Shown one piece after another: positions 1 to 9,679 of a stretch of DNA of 35,410 nt. The notes under the pieces were generated by a model, which saw only the letters and a list, made by a program, of their open reading frames with translations, was not told where the DNA came from and made no database searches. How positions within the stretch are numbered: position 1 is the stretch's first letter; each line of letters begins with the position of its first letter. Source of the DNA: Ignavibacteria bacterium (GTDB lineage Bacteria; Bacteroidota; Ignavibacteria; Kapaibacteriales; Kapaibacteriaceae). Position numbers and translations under genes: made by a program. The DNA lies in assembly GCA_947458785.1 (NCBI GenBank), contig CANGZU010000010.1, positions 1 through 35,410 of the forward strand, given 5' to 3'.

Positions 1-441
1 ACCTGCTGGAACCTTGGTTTCGATGACATCCCCAACTGTCTTACCGAGCAGGGCTTTCCCAAGCGGACTTGTTACTGAGAGCTTGTTTTGCTCAAAGTCT
101 GCCTCTTCTGGTGAGACCATTTGGTATTCGATGGTTTTGTTTACCTTCTTGTTCATGAGCTTGACTTTCGAAAGGATATAGACCTTGTCGTCTGGAAAGT
201 CTTTGCTGTCAATCACTTGTGCCTTGGCCAGAGTTGTCTGCATCCTGGAAATACGAATCTCTAGCAACTCCTGAGCATGCTTGGCGGCATCGTAATCGGC
301 ATTCTCCGAGAGATCGCCGTGAGAGCGAGCTTCGGCAATCTTCTGTGCGATATCACGGCGACCGTTGGTGGTGAGCTCTTGTAACTCTGCTTGTAGTTGT
401 AACAGGTATTCCTTGGTAAGGTAAACTGCGTCCCCAGCCAT
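1..441 (-). CDS. greA: Transcription elongation factor GreA (3' end cut by left window edge)
   Basis: Not in the ORF track. Reverse-complement translation from ATG at 441: MAGDAVYLTKEYLLQLQAELQELTTNGRRDIAQKIAEARSHGDLSENADYDAAKHAQELLEIRISRMQ..., with the GreA motif AR.HGDLSENADYDAAK. Confidence 0.95.
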   Translation of the reverse strand, partial: MAGDAVYLTKEYLLQLQAELQELTTNGRRDIAQKIAEARSHGDLSENADYDAAKHAQELLEIRISRMQTTLAKAQVIDSKDFPDDKVYILSKVKLMNKKVNKTIEYQMVSPEEADFEQNKLSVTSPLGKALLGKTVGDVIETKVPAG

Positions 442-481
442 TGAACTATCCTTTTGTAAACGATATCTTGTGGTGAATTGA

Positions 482-513
482 TAAAAAAAACAAAGCCGCA
501 AGGCGGCTTTGTT
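482..513 (-). terminator. Intrinsic terminator of the ribBA transcript
   Basis: Stem AACAAAGCCGC (489-499), loop AAG, GCGGCTTTGTT (503-513). On the minus strand it is followed by a run of T (complement of A483-490). Lies just downstream of the ribBA stop. Confidence 0.9.
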
Positions 514-564
514 CCTGTTAACGTCCTAATCTAAGCAACGGGGTAGCCCCCTGCAAGAGGCCAT

Positions 565-1764
565 TTACAAGTGTCGTAGCAAGTGCCCCATCTTGTCGCG
601 CTTTGTTTCTAAATACTGCTGATTATCTGCATTGGGAGCAATCTCAAGTGGTACCAGTTCTACCACCTCGAGACCGTGCGATTGCAACCCAACCCGTTTC
701 TTGGGATTGTTCGTCATAAGGCGCATCTGACGCACGCCAAGAGCATGAAGAATTTGAGCCCCGATACCATAATCACGAGGATCAGGCGGAAATCCAAGGT
801 GGGTGTTGGCCTCCACAGTGTCGAGTCCTTGTTCCTGGAGAGCATAGGCTTTGATCTTGTTCACAAGACCGATTCCGCGCCCTTCCTGACGCATGTAGAG
901 AACAACTCCCCGCCCCTCCCGTTCGAGCATCTCGAGGGCCGCATGGAGTTGCGGACCACAGTCACAGCGCCGCGAACCAAAGATGTCGCCCGTTAAACAC
1001 TCGCTGTGTACACGAACCAGCACCGGTGAACCATCGGCAATGTCTCCTTTGATGATCGCAACGTGTTCTTTGCTATCGAGGCGATTCTCAAAGACCCGCA
1101 GTGTAAAGTCACCGAAATCACTGGGCAGCTTTGCCTCGGCTACCATGGCAACAAGTTGTTCAGTGCGTCGGCGGAAGGCAATGAGGTCCTGAACAGATAT
1201 CATCTTGAGGTTGTGTCTTTGGGCCATCTCGAGGAGATTCGGAACCCTTGCCATCGAACCGTCGTCGTTGAGAATCTCGCACAGCACACCCACTGGTTTG
1301 AGTCCAGCTAGTGACATAAGATCCACAACAGCCTCGGTATGTCCTGCTCTGCGGAGAACTCCACCATTTACGGCGATAAGCGGGAAAATGTGACCTGGGC
1401 GTGCAAAGTCGTCAGGACTCACGGTATCATCTGCCATAGCACGCACGGTTGCAGTGCGGTCATGAACCGAGATACCTGATGTAGTCCCATGACTGTAATC
1501 GATACTGATCGTAAACCTGGTGCCGTGAAGCGCTGTGTTGTCGGTGACCATGAGCGGCAGTTGTAGCTCCTTGGCCCGTTGTTCTGTAACGCTGACACAG
1601 ATAAGCCCCTTGCCATGTGAGGCCATGAAATTGATGTTGGCCTCTGTGCACAGCTCTGCTGAGCAGATCAGATCGCCTTCGTTTTCACGGTCCTCATCAT
1701 CGACAACGATAATGCACCTGCCGCTGCGAAGCTCATCGAGTGCTTCTTGAATCGTATCAAGCAT
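565..1764 (-). CDS. ribBA: Bifunctional 3,4-dihydroxy-2-butanone-4-phosphate synthase / GTP cyclohydrolase II
   Basis: DHBP synthase motif [14 protein letters not shown] cyclohydrolase II motifs [21 protein letters not shown] and RQEGRGIGL. Confidence 0.97.
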   Translation of the reverse strand: MLDTIQEALDELRSGRCIIVVDDEDRENEGDLICSAELCTEANINFMASHGKGLICVSVTEQRAKELQLPLMVTDNTALHGTRFTISIDYSHGTTSGISVHDRTATVRAMADDTVSPDDFARPGHIFPLIAVNGGVLRRAGHTEAVVDLMSLAGLKPVGVLCEILNDDGSMARVPNLLEMAQRHNLKMISVQDLIAFRRRTEQLVAMVAEAKLPSDFGDFTLRVFENRLDSKEHVAIIKGDIADGSPVLVRVHSECLTGDIFGSRRCDCGPQLHAALEMLEREGRGVVLYMRQEGRGIGLVNKIKAYALQEQGLDTVEANTHLGFPPDPRDYGIGAQILHALGVRQMRLMTNNPKKRVGLQSHGLEVVELVPLEIAPNADNQQYLETKRDKMGHLLRHL

Positions 1765-1773
1765 GGGGTGATG

Positions 1774-2088
1774 TTACTTTGAAGAGACGTTGGCGATGGA
1801 CGACTTTTCAAACTTTACATGGCAGTTTGGTGCAATCGTTACGGTCACTGTTGAATCGTCGATATCATTGACAGTACCATGCATGCCGCCCGACATGGTA
1901 ACAGCATCGCCCTTCTTGACAGAAGAGATCAATGCTTGCTGTTGTTTGGCACGTTTTTGCTGTGGCCGAATGATCATGAAATACATGATGGCGATCAGGG
2001 GGCCAAACATGATCAAAAAGGACATCAACTGATCGCCAGCTCCACCGCCGGCATTTTGTGGTGGTGTCATAAGAAAAAGATGCAGCAT
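1774..2088 (-). CDS. yajC: Preprotein translocase subunit YajC
   Basis: Single TM followed by IMYFMIIRPQQKRAKQQQALISSVKKGDAVTMSGGMHGTV, typical of YajC; adjacent to tgt. Confidence 0.93.
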   Translation of the reverse strand: MLHLFLMTPPQNAGGGAGDQLMSFLIMFGPLIAIMYFMIIRPQQKRAKQQQALISSVKKGDAVTMSGGMHGTVNDIDDSTVTVTIAPNCHVKFEKSSIANVSSK

Positions 2089-2115
2089 GTGTTTCTCCGA
2101 AGATTGAGTTTGGAT

Positions 2116-3261
2116 TTACGTTCTTGGTTGATTGAGTTGTTCGATCATCTCGAGTGACCATTGACGAAATGTACCGTCGAGAATTTTTTCACGTGCCTGA
2201 CGTACGAGCCACATATAAAGTCCAATGTTCTGTGCCGTGGCGATCATCAGACCTAAAATCTCACCGGCATTGATGAGATGGCGAAGATACGCCATAGAAT
2301 AGTTGGCACTGCTCGGTACACCAATCAGCTCATCTATGGGTTCATCGCGTTGCTTCCAAGTGGCGTTCTTGATGTTCACACGACCTTTTGTAGTGAACAA
2401 GGTGCCGTTTCTGGCGTTCCGTGTTGGCATTACGCAGTCGAACATATCAACACCCAGCCCGATGCAGCGCAAGATGTTTTCTGGCGTGCCCACCCCCATA
2501 AGGTAACGTGCTTTTTCTATCGGCATTCGCTCTGTTGACAAACCTGTGATTTCGTACATGTGTTCGGCAGGCTCCCCGACACTTAACCCGCCGATGGCAT
2601 ATCCATCGAAATCCATCGCAACGAGTTCGTCCATGCACTGTGCGCGCAGATCTTGGTAGATACTGCCTTGGCCGATACCGAACTGAAGTTGATGATGCCC
2701 ATACAAGAACGGGGTGGAACGATGATGATCCAAGCCGCGCTTGGCCCACCGCAGTGTGAGTTCCATCGACGTACGGGCCTCAGTATAGCTGGCTGGATAT
2801 GGCGTGCATTCGTCGAGGACCATGAAGATATCGGACCCGATGGCACGTTGCGTATCCACCACATTCTCTGGAGTGAACAGGTGACGGGATCCGTCGAGGT
2901 GTGATTGAAACACAACACCCTCTTCACGCATCTTACGCAGGTCTTTTAGCGAGAACACCTGAAATCCACCACTATCGGTTAAGATCGGCCGATCCCATGT
3001 ACTGAATTTGTGAAGCCCCCCCATGGCCTTGAGCGTTTCCGTTCCTGGACGCAGGTACATGTGGTAGGTATTGGCAAGAATGATCGGTACATCGAGCGCA
3101 CGCAGAGTTTGATGATCCATGGCCTTAACGGCGCCTTGCGTGCCAACGGGCATGAAGATCGGTGTGGCTATTTCTCCGTGTGCCGTTCGTAGTTTGCCGG
3201 CCCGAGCACTGGTTTGTACGTCAGTTGCCTCGAGAGTAAAGGGTCGTTGTTCTGGAATCAT
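2116..3261 (-). CDS. tgt: tRNA-guanine transglycosylase
   Basis: Motifs MPVGTQGAVKAM, LTDSGGFQVFSL, GGLSVGEP, FDCVMPTRNARNGTLFT. Confidence 0.97.
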   Translation of the reverse strand: MIPEQRPFTLEATDVQTSARAGKLRTAHGEIATPIFMPVGTQGAVKAMDHQTLRALDVPIILANTYHMYLRPGTETLKAMGGLHKFSTWDRPILTDSGGFQVFSLKDLRKMREEGVVFQSHLDGSRHLFTPENVVDTQRAIGSDIFMVLDECTPYPASYTEARTSMELTLRWAKRGLDHHRSTPFLYGHHQLQFGIGQGSIYQDLRAQCMDELVAMDFDGYAIGGLSVGEPAEHMYEITGLSTERMPIEKARYLMGVGTPENILRCIGLGVDMFDCVMPTRNARNGTLFTTKGRVNIKNATWKQRDEPIDELIGVPSSANYSMAYLRHLINAGEILGLMIATAQNIGLYMWLVRQAREKILDGTFRQWSLEMIEQLNQPRT

Positions 3262-3268
3262 GAGCCAA

Positions 3269-3276
3269 CAAAACTA
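3269..3276 (-). promoter_or_regulatory. TAnnTTTG promoter-like element upstream of tgt
   Basis: Minus strand TAGTTTTG, 7 nt before the tgt ATG (TAGTTTTG-TTGGCTC-ATG). Matches the Bacteroidetes -7 consensus; no clear -33 TTG seen. Confidence 0.4.
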
Positions 3277-3348
3277 GCCCCTTATCGTCATACATCGCCA
3301 GTTACACACGATTATTTCACGTTTCTTGTTTCAACAAAGGGTACCAAC

Positions 3349-3981
3349 ATGGCCGTACTAGTAGGAAAGCGCGCCCCTCGCTTCTCAGCACAAGCTGTGA
3401 TCGACGGTGGAGAGATCGTCGAGAATTTCTCACTCGATCAATATCTCGGGAAGAAGCATGTACTGTTCTTCTTCTATCCAAAGGATTTTACGTTTGTTTG
3501 TCCAACGGAGCTGCATGCTTTTCAGGAAAAGCTCGCTGAGTTTGAGGCGAAGGGTGTTGCCGTCGTTGCATGCTCAACAGACACGGAGCAGTCACACTGG
3601 GGATGGTTGCAGGTACCAAAGTCACACGGTGGTATCCAAGGAGTTACATACCCAATCGTAGCAGACACAAACAAGACTATTGCGTCGAACTATGATGTGC
3701 TTGCCGGAACCTATGAGTATAACGAAGATGGCGAACTGGCAGCAACCAACGAGCTTATTGCCTACCGCGGTTTATTCCTGATCGACAAAGATGGTATCGT
3801 ACAGCATCAGGTCGTTAACAACTTCCCTCTTGGTCGAAGTGTTGACGAAGCCATGCGCATGGTCGACGCGCTTCATTTCTTCGAAGCCAAGGGCGAAGTT
3901 TGCCCGGCGAACTGGAAACCAGGTGCCGATGGTCTTAAGGACACACACGATGGAGTTGCATCGTATCTAGCCAAGCACTAA
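3349..3981 (+). CDS. 2-Cys peroxiredoxin (AhpC/TSA family)
   Basis: MAVLVGKRAPRFSAQAV... with FFYPKDFTFVCPTEL and a C-terminal GEVCPANW resolving-Cys motif. The tracked ORF starts at 3214, but ATG at 3349 fits the family N-terminus. Confidence 0.93.
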   Translation: MAVLVGKRAPRFSAQAVIDGGEIVENFSLDQYLGKKHVLFFFYPKDFTFVCPTELHAFQEKLAEFEAKGVAVVACSTDTEQSHWGWLQVPKSHGGIQGVTYPIVADTNKTIASNYDVLAGTYEYNEDGELAATNELIAYRGLFLIDKDGIVQHQVVNNFPLGRSVDEAMRMVDALHFFEAKGEVCPANWKPGADGLKDTHDGVASYLAKH

Positions 3982-4009
3982 CGTTTCTCGGTAACAGAAA
4001 GATTGTTGG

Positions 4010-4043
4010 ACGGCGCATTACCCCAGTGGTGATGCGCCGTTTT
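4010..4043 (+). terminator. Intrinsic terminator after peroxiredoxin
   Basis: ACGGCGCAT ... ATGCGCCGT stem (4010-4018/4032-4040), extended by TACC/GGTG pairing, followed by a T-rich tract (TTTTCGTTT). Confidence 0.85.
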
Positions 4044-4046
4044 CGT

Positions 4047-5153
4047 TTACACCTGATGTTCAGCGATGATGCCACCACCGACTACATCGTCGTCTTCGTA
4101 CATAACTACCGACTGGCCAGGAGCGATCGCTCTTCGAGGTTCATCGAACGTCACATGCAGGAAACCTTCTTCGTCTGTGTGGCATAAGGCCATTGCACCT
4201 TCGTCTTTATACCGAATCTTAACCTTGAACCGACGAGGTTCACGCAAATCCGCGTACTTCTGCATGTTCACCGAATGTGCTACAAGTTGTCTGGCATCGA
4301 GTTGTTCTTCGGTGCCAAGTTCGATGACATTCTGGTTGGGCAGTACATTCAACACGTACAGTGGCTCGCTGTGAGCTATACCAAGCCCCTTGCGCTGTCC
4401 GACGGTATAGAATGGATAGCCCTCGTGCTGCCCGATTACCTTGCCATCAAGAACGAAGTCTCCTCGGCCTATTGTGGCGTCGATATCGGGGCGCGCATCA
4501 CGGAGAAATCGACGGTAGTCGTTGTCTGGAATGAAGCATATTTCATATGACTCGGGCTTCGAGGCAATATCAAGTTGAAGGCGACTGCCTTCTGCACGAG
4601 ATTGCGGCTTTGTGAATCCTGCCAATGGGAATATCGTGCGTGCCAGATGTTCCTGACGGACTCCCCACAGCATGTACGATTGATCCTTCTGGGGGTCGTC
4701 GCTACGTCGAATCCAACGGCGTCCAGTCTCTTGATCGTACATGATCTGGGCATAGTGTCCGGTTGCGATGTATTCGGCACCAAGAGAATTAGCCTTTCGC
4801 AACATCTCGGCCCACTTTATCTGTCGGTTACACTTCACACAGGGGTTGGGCGTGTTACCGGCCAGATAGTCATCAACGAAATAGTTGATGATCTGCTCTT
4901 TGAACGTCTCGGAGAAATCCACTGTATAGTGCGGAATACCAAGCTGAAGCGCGATACGACGTGCATCATTGATGCCGTCGAGAGAGCAGCATGAAGAGTC
5001 ATTACCAACATTGCCGCCAACGTCTTCATACTTGTAGGTCTTGATCGTGATGCCGATGACATCATATCCTTGTTCCACAAGAAGACCGGTGGCGACACTT
5101 GAATCCACGCCACCCGACATTCCAACTAATACTCGGTTTGAATTCCGTTCCAC
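4047..5153 (-). CDS. mnmA: tRNA-specific 2-thiouridylase MnmA
   Basis: VGMSGGVDSSVA PP-loop, TPNPCVKCNRQIKW, ATGHYA, DQSYML, SYEICFIPD, GQRKGLGI. Confidence 0.97.
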   Translation of the reverse strand: MERNSNRVLVGMSGGVDSSVATGLLVEQGYDVIGITIKTYKYEDVGGNVGNDSSCCSLDGINDARRIALQLGIPHYTVDFSETFKEQIINYFVDDYLAGNTPNPCVKCNRQIKWAEMLRKANSLGAEYIATGHYAQIMYDQETGRRWIRRSDDPQKDQSYMLWGVRQEHLARTIFPLAGFTKPQSRAEGSRLQLDIASKPESYEICFIPDNDYRRFLRDARPDIDATIGRGDFVLDGKVIGQHEGYPFYTVGQRKGLGIAHSEPLYVLNVLPNQNVIELGTEEQLDARQLVAHSVNMQKYADLREPRRFKVKIRYKDEGAMALCHTDEEGFLHVTFDEPRRAIAPGQSVVMYEDDDVVGGGIIAEHQV

Positions 5154-5174
5154 GAAGTGTAGCTTTCAGTAACT

Positions 5175-5939
5175 ATGGCAAATCTAACCACGATGCCCTC
5201 AGAGTTTGTGCCTGCTCGTCCTGATCGGTTGAGCAAGGCGTTCTGGCACGCGTACTTTCGTTGGACCATTCGACGGCACTTCCACTCGGCGATTGTTGCT
5301 GGCGAGGAAAACGTTCATGCAGATGCAGTTTTGCCCAATCGTAGTGAAGTTCCTACGATCTATGCATGTACGCACGCTTCCTGGTGGGATGCTGCTCTTA
5401 CAATCGAACTCTCCTTAGGTCAATATGGACTCGACGCATATGGCATGATGGAATACAAGCAGCTCAGTAAGTACTCCTTCTTCTCTCGTATTGGGATGTT
5501 CAGTGTCGTGCGGGAGGATTCGGCAAATGCATTGTATGCCATTCGATATGCCGCGCAACTCATTCGGGGCACCAACAAGTCACTTTGGATGTTTCCCCAA
5601 GGTCAGCTGATACACCAGGATGTCCCCACGATGGCATGTGAGCCAGGTATCGGGATTCTTGCAGGATATCTTGGTGCTTGCAGAATTGTCCCCGTAGCCC
5701 TTCGCTATGAACACCTGCGGGAGCAGCGTCCTGCTTGCTGGGTGCGCTTTGGAGAGCCACTCATGCATGATGGACGAATGGGAGTGCGGCAAATCGTACA
5801 GAATGTTTCGGAGCGATTGCAAGCGGTTCGGGATCAGGTGCGCAACGATGCTATGTACGAGGATGAATCAGCCTACCGAGTATTTATTCAGGGACGGCTG
5901 TCGATGGAAAAACGATTTGACAAGGTTATGCGTCGGTAG
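5175..5939 (+). CDS. Lysophospholipid acyltransferase (PlsC-like)
   Basis: HX4D motif THASWWDA, SLWMFPQGQ, RIVPVALRYE. Confidence 0.8.
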   Translation: MANLTTMPSEFVPARPDRLSKAFWHAYFRWTIRRHFHSAIVAGEENVHADAVLPNRSEVPTIYACTHASWWDAALTIELSLGQYGLDAYGMMEYKQLSKYSFFSRIGMFSVVREDSANALYAIRYAAQLIRGTNKSLWMFPQGQLIHQDVPTMACEPGIGILAGYLGACRIVPVALRYEHLREQRPACWVRFGEPLMHDGRMGVRQIVQNVSERLQAVRDQVRNDAMYEDESAYRVFIQGRLSMEKRFDKVMRR

Positions 5940-5975
5940 GCGCGATTTTACATACAACAAACAAGGAACACCTAC

Positions 5976-6296
5976 ATGTCAGTTACCGCCGTGAACGATG
6001 AGCAGTTCGCACAATATGTTGCCACGGGCAACGCGATCATAGTTAAGTATTTCGCTGATTGGTGTGGTTCGTGTAAGCTCTTTGCACCTAAGTACACGCG
6101 TTTAAGTAACGATGAACGCTTCTCAGATGTGCAGTTTCTTGAGGTCAATGCTGAGATCTGCCCGGACGCACGCCAACGAGCGGCCGTTGACAACCTTCCC
6201 TTCTTTGCTGTGTTCAAAGGTGGTTTGCTGCTAGAAGGAACAGCCACAGCAAAAGAGGAGACAGTAGTTGCGATGCTTGAGAAGGTGAAGGCATGA
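5976..6296 (+). CDS. Thioredoxin-family protein
   Basis: Active site FADWCGSCKLFAPKY, followed by VNAEICPDARQRAAVDNLPFFAVFKGG. Confidence 0.92.
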   Translation: MSVTAVNDEQFAQYVATGNAIIVKYFADWCGSCKLFAPKYTRLSNDERFSDVQFLEVNAEICPDARQRAAVDNLPFFAVFKGGLLLEGTATAKEETVVAMLEKVKA

Positions 6297-6535
6297 ATAT
6301 AGGTTCGATACGTCAGCTGGTAGACACGTTTACCAAAGAAGAACTACAGAATGCAGAAACTGCCCTCATGGAAGAGCAGCCACTTGCTATAGAGGTTCCC
6401 GGTATTGACGATGGTGAAAGGCTCACGCACCTTATTGCAGCTGTCTGGGTGCACAATCACATGACGGAGCATTCTTCAGATGCGATGACGGCCATTCGAG
6501 AATACACCAAACGGGTCCGTCAGAGCATTTCGTAA
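6293..6535 (+). CDS. Small conserved-type protein coupled to thioredoxin (possibly DUF6952-like)
   Basis: 80 aa ORF overlapping the thioredoxin stop by ATGA. Resembles, from memory, small Bacteroidetes proteins next to thioredoxin; family not verified. Confidence 0.7.
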   Translation: MNIGSIRQLVDTFTKEELQNAETALMEEQPLAIEVPGIDDGERLTHLIAAVWVHNHMTEHSSDAMTAIREYTKRVRQSIS

Positions 6536-6542
6536 GTCTTGC

Positions 6543-9539
6543 CTATTGCTTTACAACAGCAGCTGAAGCAGTTCCCTGCGGCGACATCACCCGCACAATG
6601 TATGAGCCCGTTGCCCACGTGCCAGTCTCGAGCTTGAATGATGTTTGGTCATCCGGAAGGGTGATCGCCGCGAGCATTGCTCCCGAAAGCGAGTAAGCTT
6701 CAAGCGTACGGGACGTCCAATGAGGTAGGCTAACACTGACATGGTCAGTCGCTGGCTGCGGTGCAACAGTTAGCAGTGACGATCCAGCCCAATCATGAAC
6801 GGATGTAACGTTCGGGTTATAGGTAAACTGATCAGACATCGTTGAGCAGCCCTCAGCTGTAAATACCTCAACCGAGTACGAGCCAGCAAGATTGGTAACA
6901 AGCACACGTGACGTAGCACCCTCTATCTTCACACCGTCGCGATACCACTGAAACACGCTCACACCGCCAAATGCTGTTGAGCGGAGAGAGTCTTTGCCGA
7001 CAATACTGACAAGGGGCTTCGATGGCGCTTTGTTGATTGTGACCGTCTGTGGTGTCGAGACAGCACGGCAACCATTAGCGTCTTCTACACCCACACTATA
7101 CGTGCCTGATGCATTTGTTGACCGAAGGACAACGCGGCGGTTTGTATCACCGTTTGACCACCGATATGATGTGTATCCTGCGTTAGCTTCAAGTACCACC
7201 GAGTCACCGGCACATACAGTTACTGCCGTAAGCGCTTTCACTGTCGGTGTTGTTGCTGTGCACTGACGTACATCTATCTCCCATATGCCACGTCCATACG
7301 TTGAAATGCGCAATGTATTCGTCGTTGGGATGAGCCTCATTGCACTCACCATCACTGGCGGTATGGCTGTGCCATACGGTTGCCAAAATCCTGAATTTTC
7401 ATCCGAGAAGAAGACACCAAGGTCGGTACCAACAAACAGCCTATTCGTCCCACCACGTTGATAGACAACGGTGTTGCAGGGAACGTTTGGAAGACCGGAC
7501 CCGGTGATGTTCGTAACCGTACCGTTCGAGACACGCATCAGCTTCTGGCCGGCTGAGAAGCCCCCTATGGCTACGAAGTACGTCTTGGGATCGGTCGGGT
7601 GCACTTCTATGCCCATGATAAAACCGCTGAGACCAGTTTGCTGTTGCCAATTCGTGCCACCATTCGTTGTGAACCACAAGGCATTGTCGAAGGCTACGTA
7701 GATGTGTCGTGGGTCTGACGGCGCTACCGCAATCCAACGCGTTGGTACTGACGAAGCAATGTTGGAGATCCTTGTCCATGAAGAGCCAGCATTTGTGCTC
7801 TTGTAGACGTTACCGTAGCCGATGTATACTGTTCCTTGCGTCTTGGGGTCGGCTGCGATTGGTGCAACCCATGCGGCTCTGCTTTCGCCTCGCGCATTCT
7901 GATTCGATGAAAAAGTCCAGTTTGAACCCTGGTTAGTTGTCCGCCAGAATGAGCCATAGTACTGACTACCGTACATGATTGATGGATCAACGTAGTCGAT
8001 GGCAGCCATCATGCCATCGCCATCAAGTGTGTGTACAAACGAAGACCCATTGTTCTTAGACAAAGCGGTGCCGTTGTCCTGTGCTCCAGCGATGGCAAGG
8101 CTAGGGTTAATGTTCGACGTTGCAAGGCCATAGTACTGCTGGATCTTCATCCCGTTGCTCATGTCGCGCCAAGAGATACCCTGATCTGTCGACCGCGCTA
8201 TTCCCCCGTCATGTGTGGAAAAGAGTCGATTCTGTGTTGGATGGAACTTGAAGTAGTGATGATCGGCGTGAACCCAGGGCGTATTACCAGCTCCCGTCCA
8301 GTGTGCCGACAAGACCCATGAAGACCCGTTGTTCGTGGTTCTCCAGATGTTAACCCCGCCAACAAACATCACGTTTGCATTGGTTGGAGAGACTTCCATC
8401 GCAAGGTCATAAAATCCTTGTCCACGGCTGTCGCGACCATCAGCATTCCATCCCAGCAGGTTCAGATTTGTCGGAAGTTTGGTAAACGTTGTGCCGGCGT
8501 CAGTTGACTTGTAAACGCCTTCCATTCCTTGTGATTGGTAGTTCGATGCAACGGCAGCAACCACATTTGCGTTCGCCTTTGTTACCGAAAGTCGAATACG
8601 GTTGGCATTGGGAATTGTATAGACAGCATCCCACTTCAAACCACCGTCTGTTGACCTCTGTATCTGTGCACCACCATTGAGCGCATACGTCGATGCATAC
8701 AACACGGAGGGCAGTGATGGATTGCCGATCAAGTCTTTGTAGGTTCCTGAAGCTTGTTGACGCCAAGATTTTCCGCCATCAGTTGAGCGAAGCATCCCAG
8801 AATACGTTGCTGCTAGAATCACATTCTCATCACGTGGATCAACCCACAGACGACAAACAACCGCGTTCTGTGAAGCATCGTAAGCCGCTCCAGTGATGTT
8901 CCAGGTGGTACCGCCATCCGTCGATTTCAGAATTCCATATGAAAACGCTGCATACCCGGTCAGATCACCTGGCCTTGCGCCGTTGGCATCACCTGTAGCC
9001 GCATAGATCACGGACGGGTTCTTTGTCGAAATCACAATGTCGCTGATTCCCATAACTGGGACCACAGGAATATTGATCGGGGTCCAAAGTGTACCACCGT
9101 TCGTTGTCTTCCATATGCCCCCTGAGGCAGATCCGGCAAAGAGAACGTTGGGATCCGCTGGTGAAATCTCGATCACGTTGACACGGCCAATACCGTTCCA
9201 AGTTGACGTTTCGTTGGGCATGTCCGGCGCTATTGGGCCTAGCTCTTTCCAAACTTTTGGGGCTTGCGCCGACTCAAAGGGCTTGCGGTCATTGATTTTC
9301 TGCAATTCGGAAAGGTAAAGTGATGGGCGTGGGAAGGTTCCATCACTGTGCAAACGTCCTTGCCAAAACCACTCCCAACGGCGGAACTGCTTACTTACTC
9401 TTGGTGTGCCGTCTTCGTTCGGCTGTTCAAGGGCCTTCTGCATGGCGTTACGCACACGCTCGTACTCGGTCTCCACGGCGTAGGCTTGAAACGAAAAAAG
9501 AACGAAAGCAAGTACAAGAAAGATGTTGGTTTTCCGCAT
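6543..9539 (-). CDS. Secreted BNR/Asp-box (sortilin-like) beta-propeller protein with Ig-like domains and T9SS type A sorting tail
   Basis: Signal peptide MRKTNIFLVLAFVLFSFQAYA; many Asp-box motifs (KSTDGGTTW, RSTDGGKSW, RTTNNGSSW, KSTNAGSSW, FTTNGGTNW); C-terminal VAPQPATDHVSVSL...SLSGAML...GSYIVRVMSPQGTASAAVVKQ. Confidence 0.9.
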   Translation of the reverse strand: MRKTNIFLVLAFVLFSFQAYAVETEYERVRNAMQKALEQPNEDGTPRVSKQFRRWEWFWQGRLHSDGTFPRPSLYLSELQKINDRKPFESAQAPKVWKELGPIAPDMPNETSTWNGIGRVNVIEISPADPNVLFAGSASGGIWKTTNGGTLWTPINIPVVPVMGISDIVISTKNPSVIYAATGDANGARPGDLTGYAAFSYGILKSTDGGTTWNITGAAYDASQNAVVCRLWVDPRDENVILAATYSGMLRSTDGGKSWRQQASGTYKDLIGNPSLPSVLYASTYALNGGAQIQRSTDGGLKWDAVYTIPNANRIRLSVTKANANVVAAVASNYQSQGMEGVYKSTDAGTTFTKLPTNLNLLGWNADGRDSRGQGFYDLAMEVSPTNANVMFVGGVNIWRTTNNGSSWVLSAHWTGAGNTPWVHADHHYFKFHPTQNRLFSTHDGGIARSTDQGISWRDMSNGMKIQQYYGLATSNINPSLAIAGAQDNGTALSKNNGSSFVHTLDGDGMMAAIDYVDPSIMYGSQYYGSFWRTTNQGSNWTFSSNQNARGESRAAWVAPIAADPKTQGTVYIGYGNVYKSTNAGSSWTRISNIASSVPTRWIAVAPSDPRHIYVAFDNALWFTTNGGTNWQQQTGLSGFIMGIEVHPTDPKTYFVAIGGFSAGQKLMRVSNGTVTNITGSGLPNVPCNTVVYQRGGTNRLFVGTDLGVFFSDENSGFWQPYGTAIPPVMVSAMRLIPTTNTLRISTYGRGIWEIDVRQCTATTPTVKALTAVTVCAGDSVVLEANAGYTSYRWSNGDTNRRVVLRSTNASGTYSVGVEDANGCRAVSTPQTVTINKAPSKPLVSIVGKDSLRSTAFGGVSVFQWYRDGVKIEGATSRVLVTNLAGSYSVEVFTAEGCSTMSDQFTYNPNVTSVHDWAGSSLLTVAPQPATDHVSVSLPHWTSRTLEAYSLSGAMLAAITLPDDQTSFKLETGTWATGSYIVRVMSPQGTASAAVVKQ

Positions 9540-9679
9540 GACTGGCGTGACCTGTTATGGTACGTAGATCAAATTATCGAGTCGCTTAACGCAACGGAGA
9601 ACACTACAACAGAGTTCCGTTACACGAGTTCGCAATTTACGACCGATATTTGCCTCAAATTGCACGAAAAAGGAATCAC

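Noticed and set aside
3214-3348. N-terminal extension of the peroxiredoxin ORF
   Set aside because: The extra residues overlap tgt and have no family support; ATG at 3349 starts a standard peroxiredoxin N-terminus.
9540-9679. TAnnTTTG promoters in the BNR/kbl divergent gap (e.g. CAAATTAT, GATATTTG)
   Set aside because: Both are off-consensus in spacing or in the TA dinucleotide, so I do not call them.
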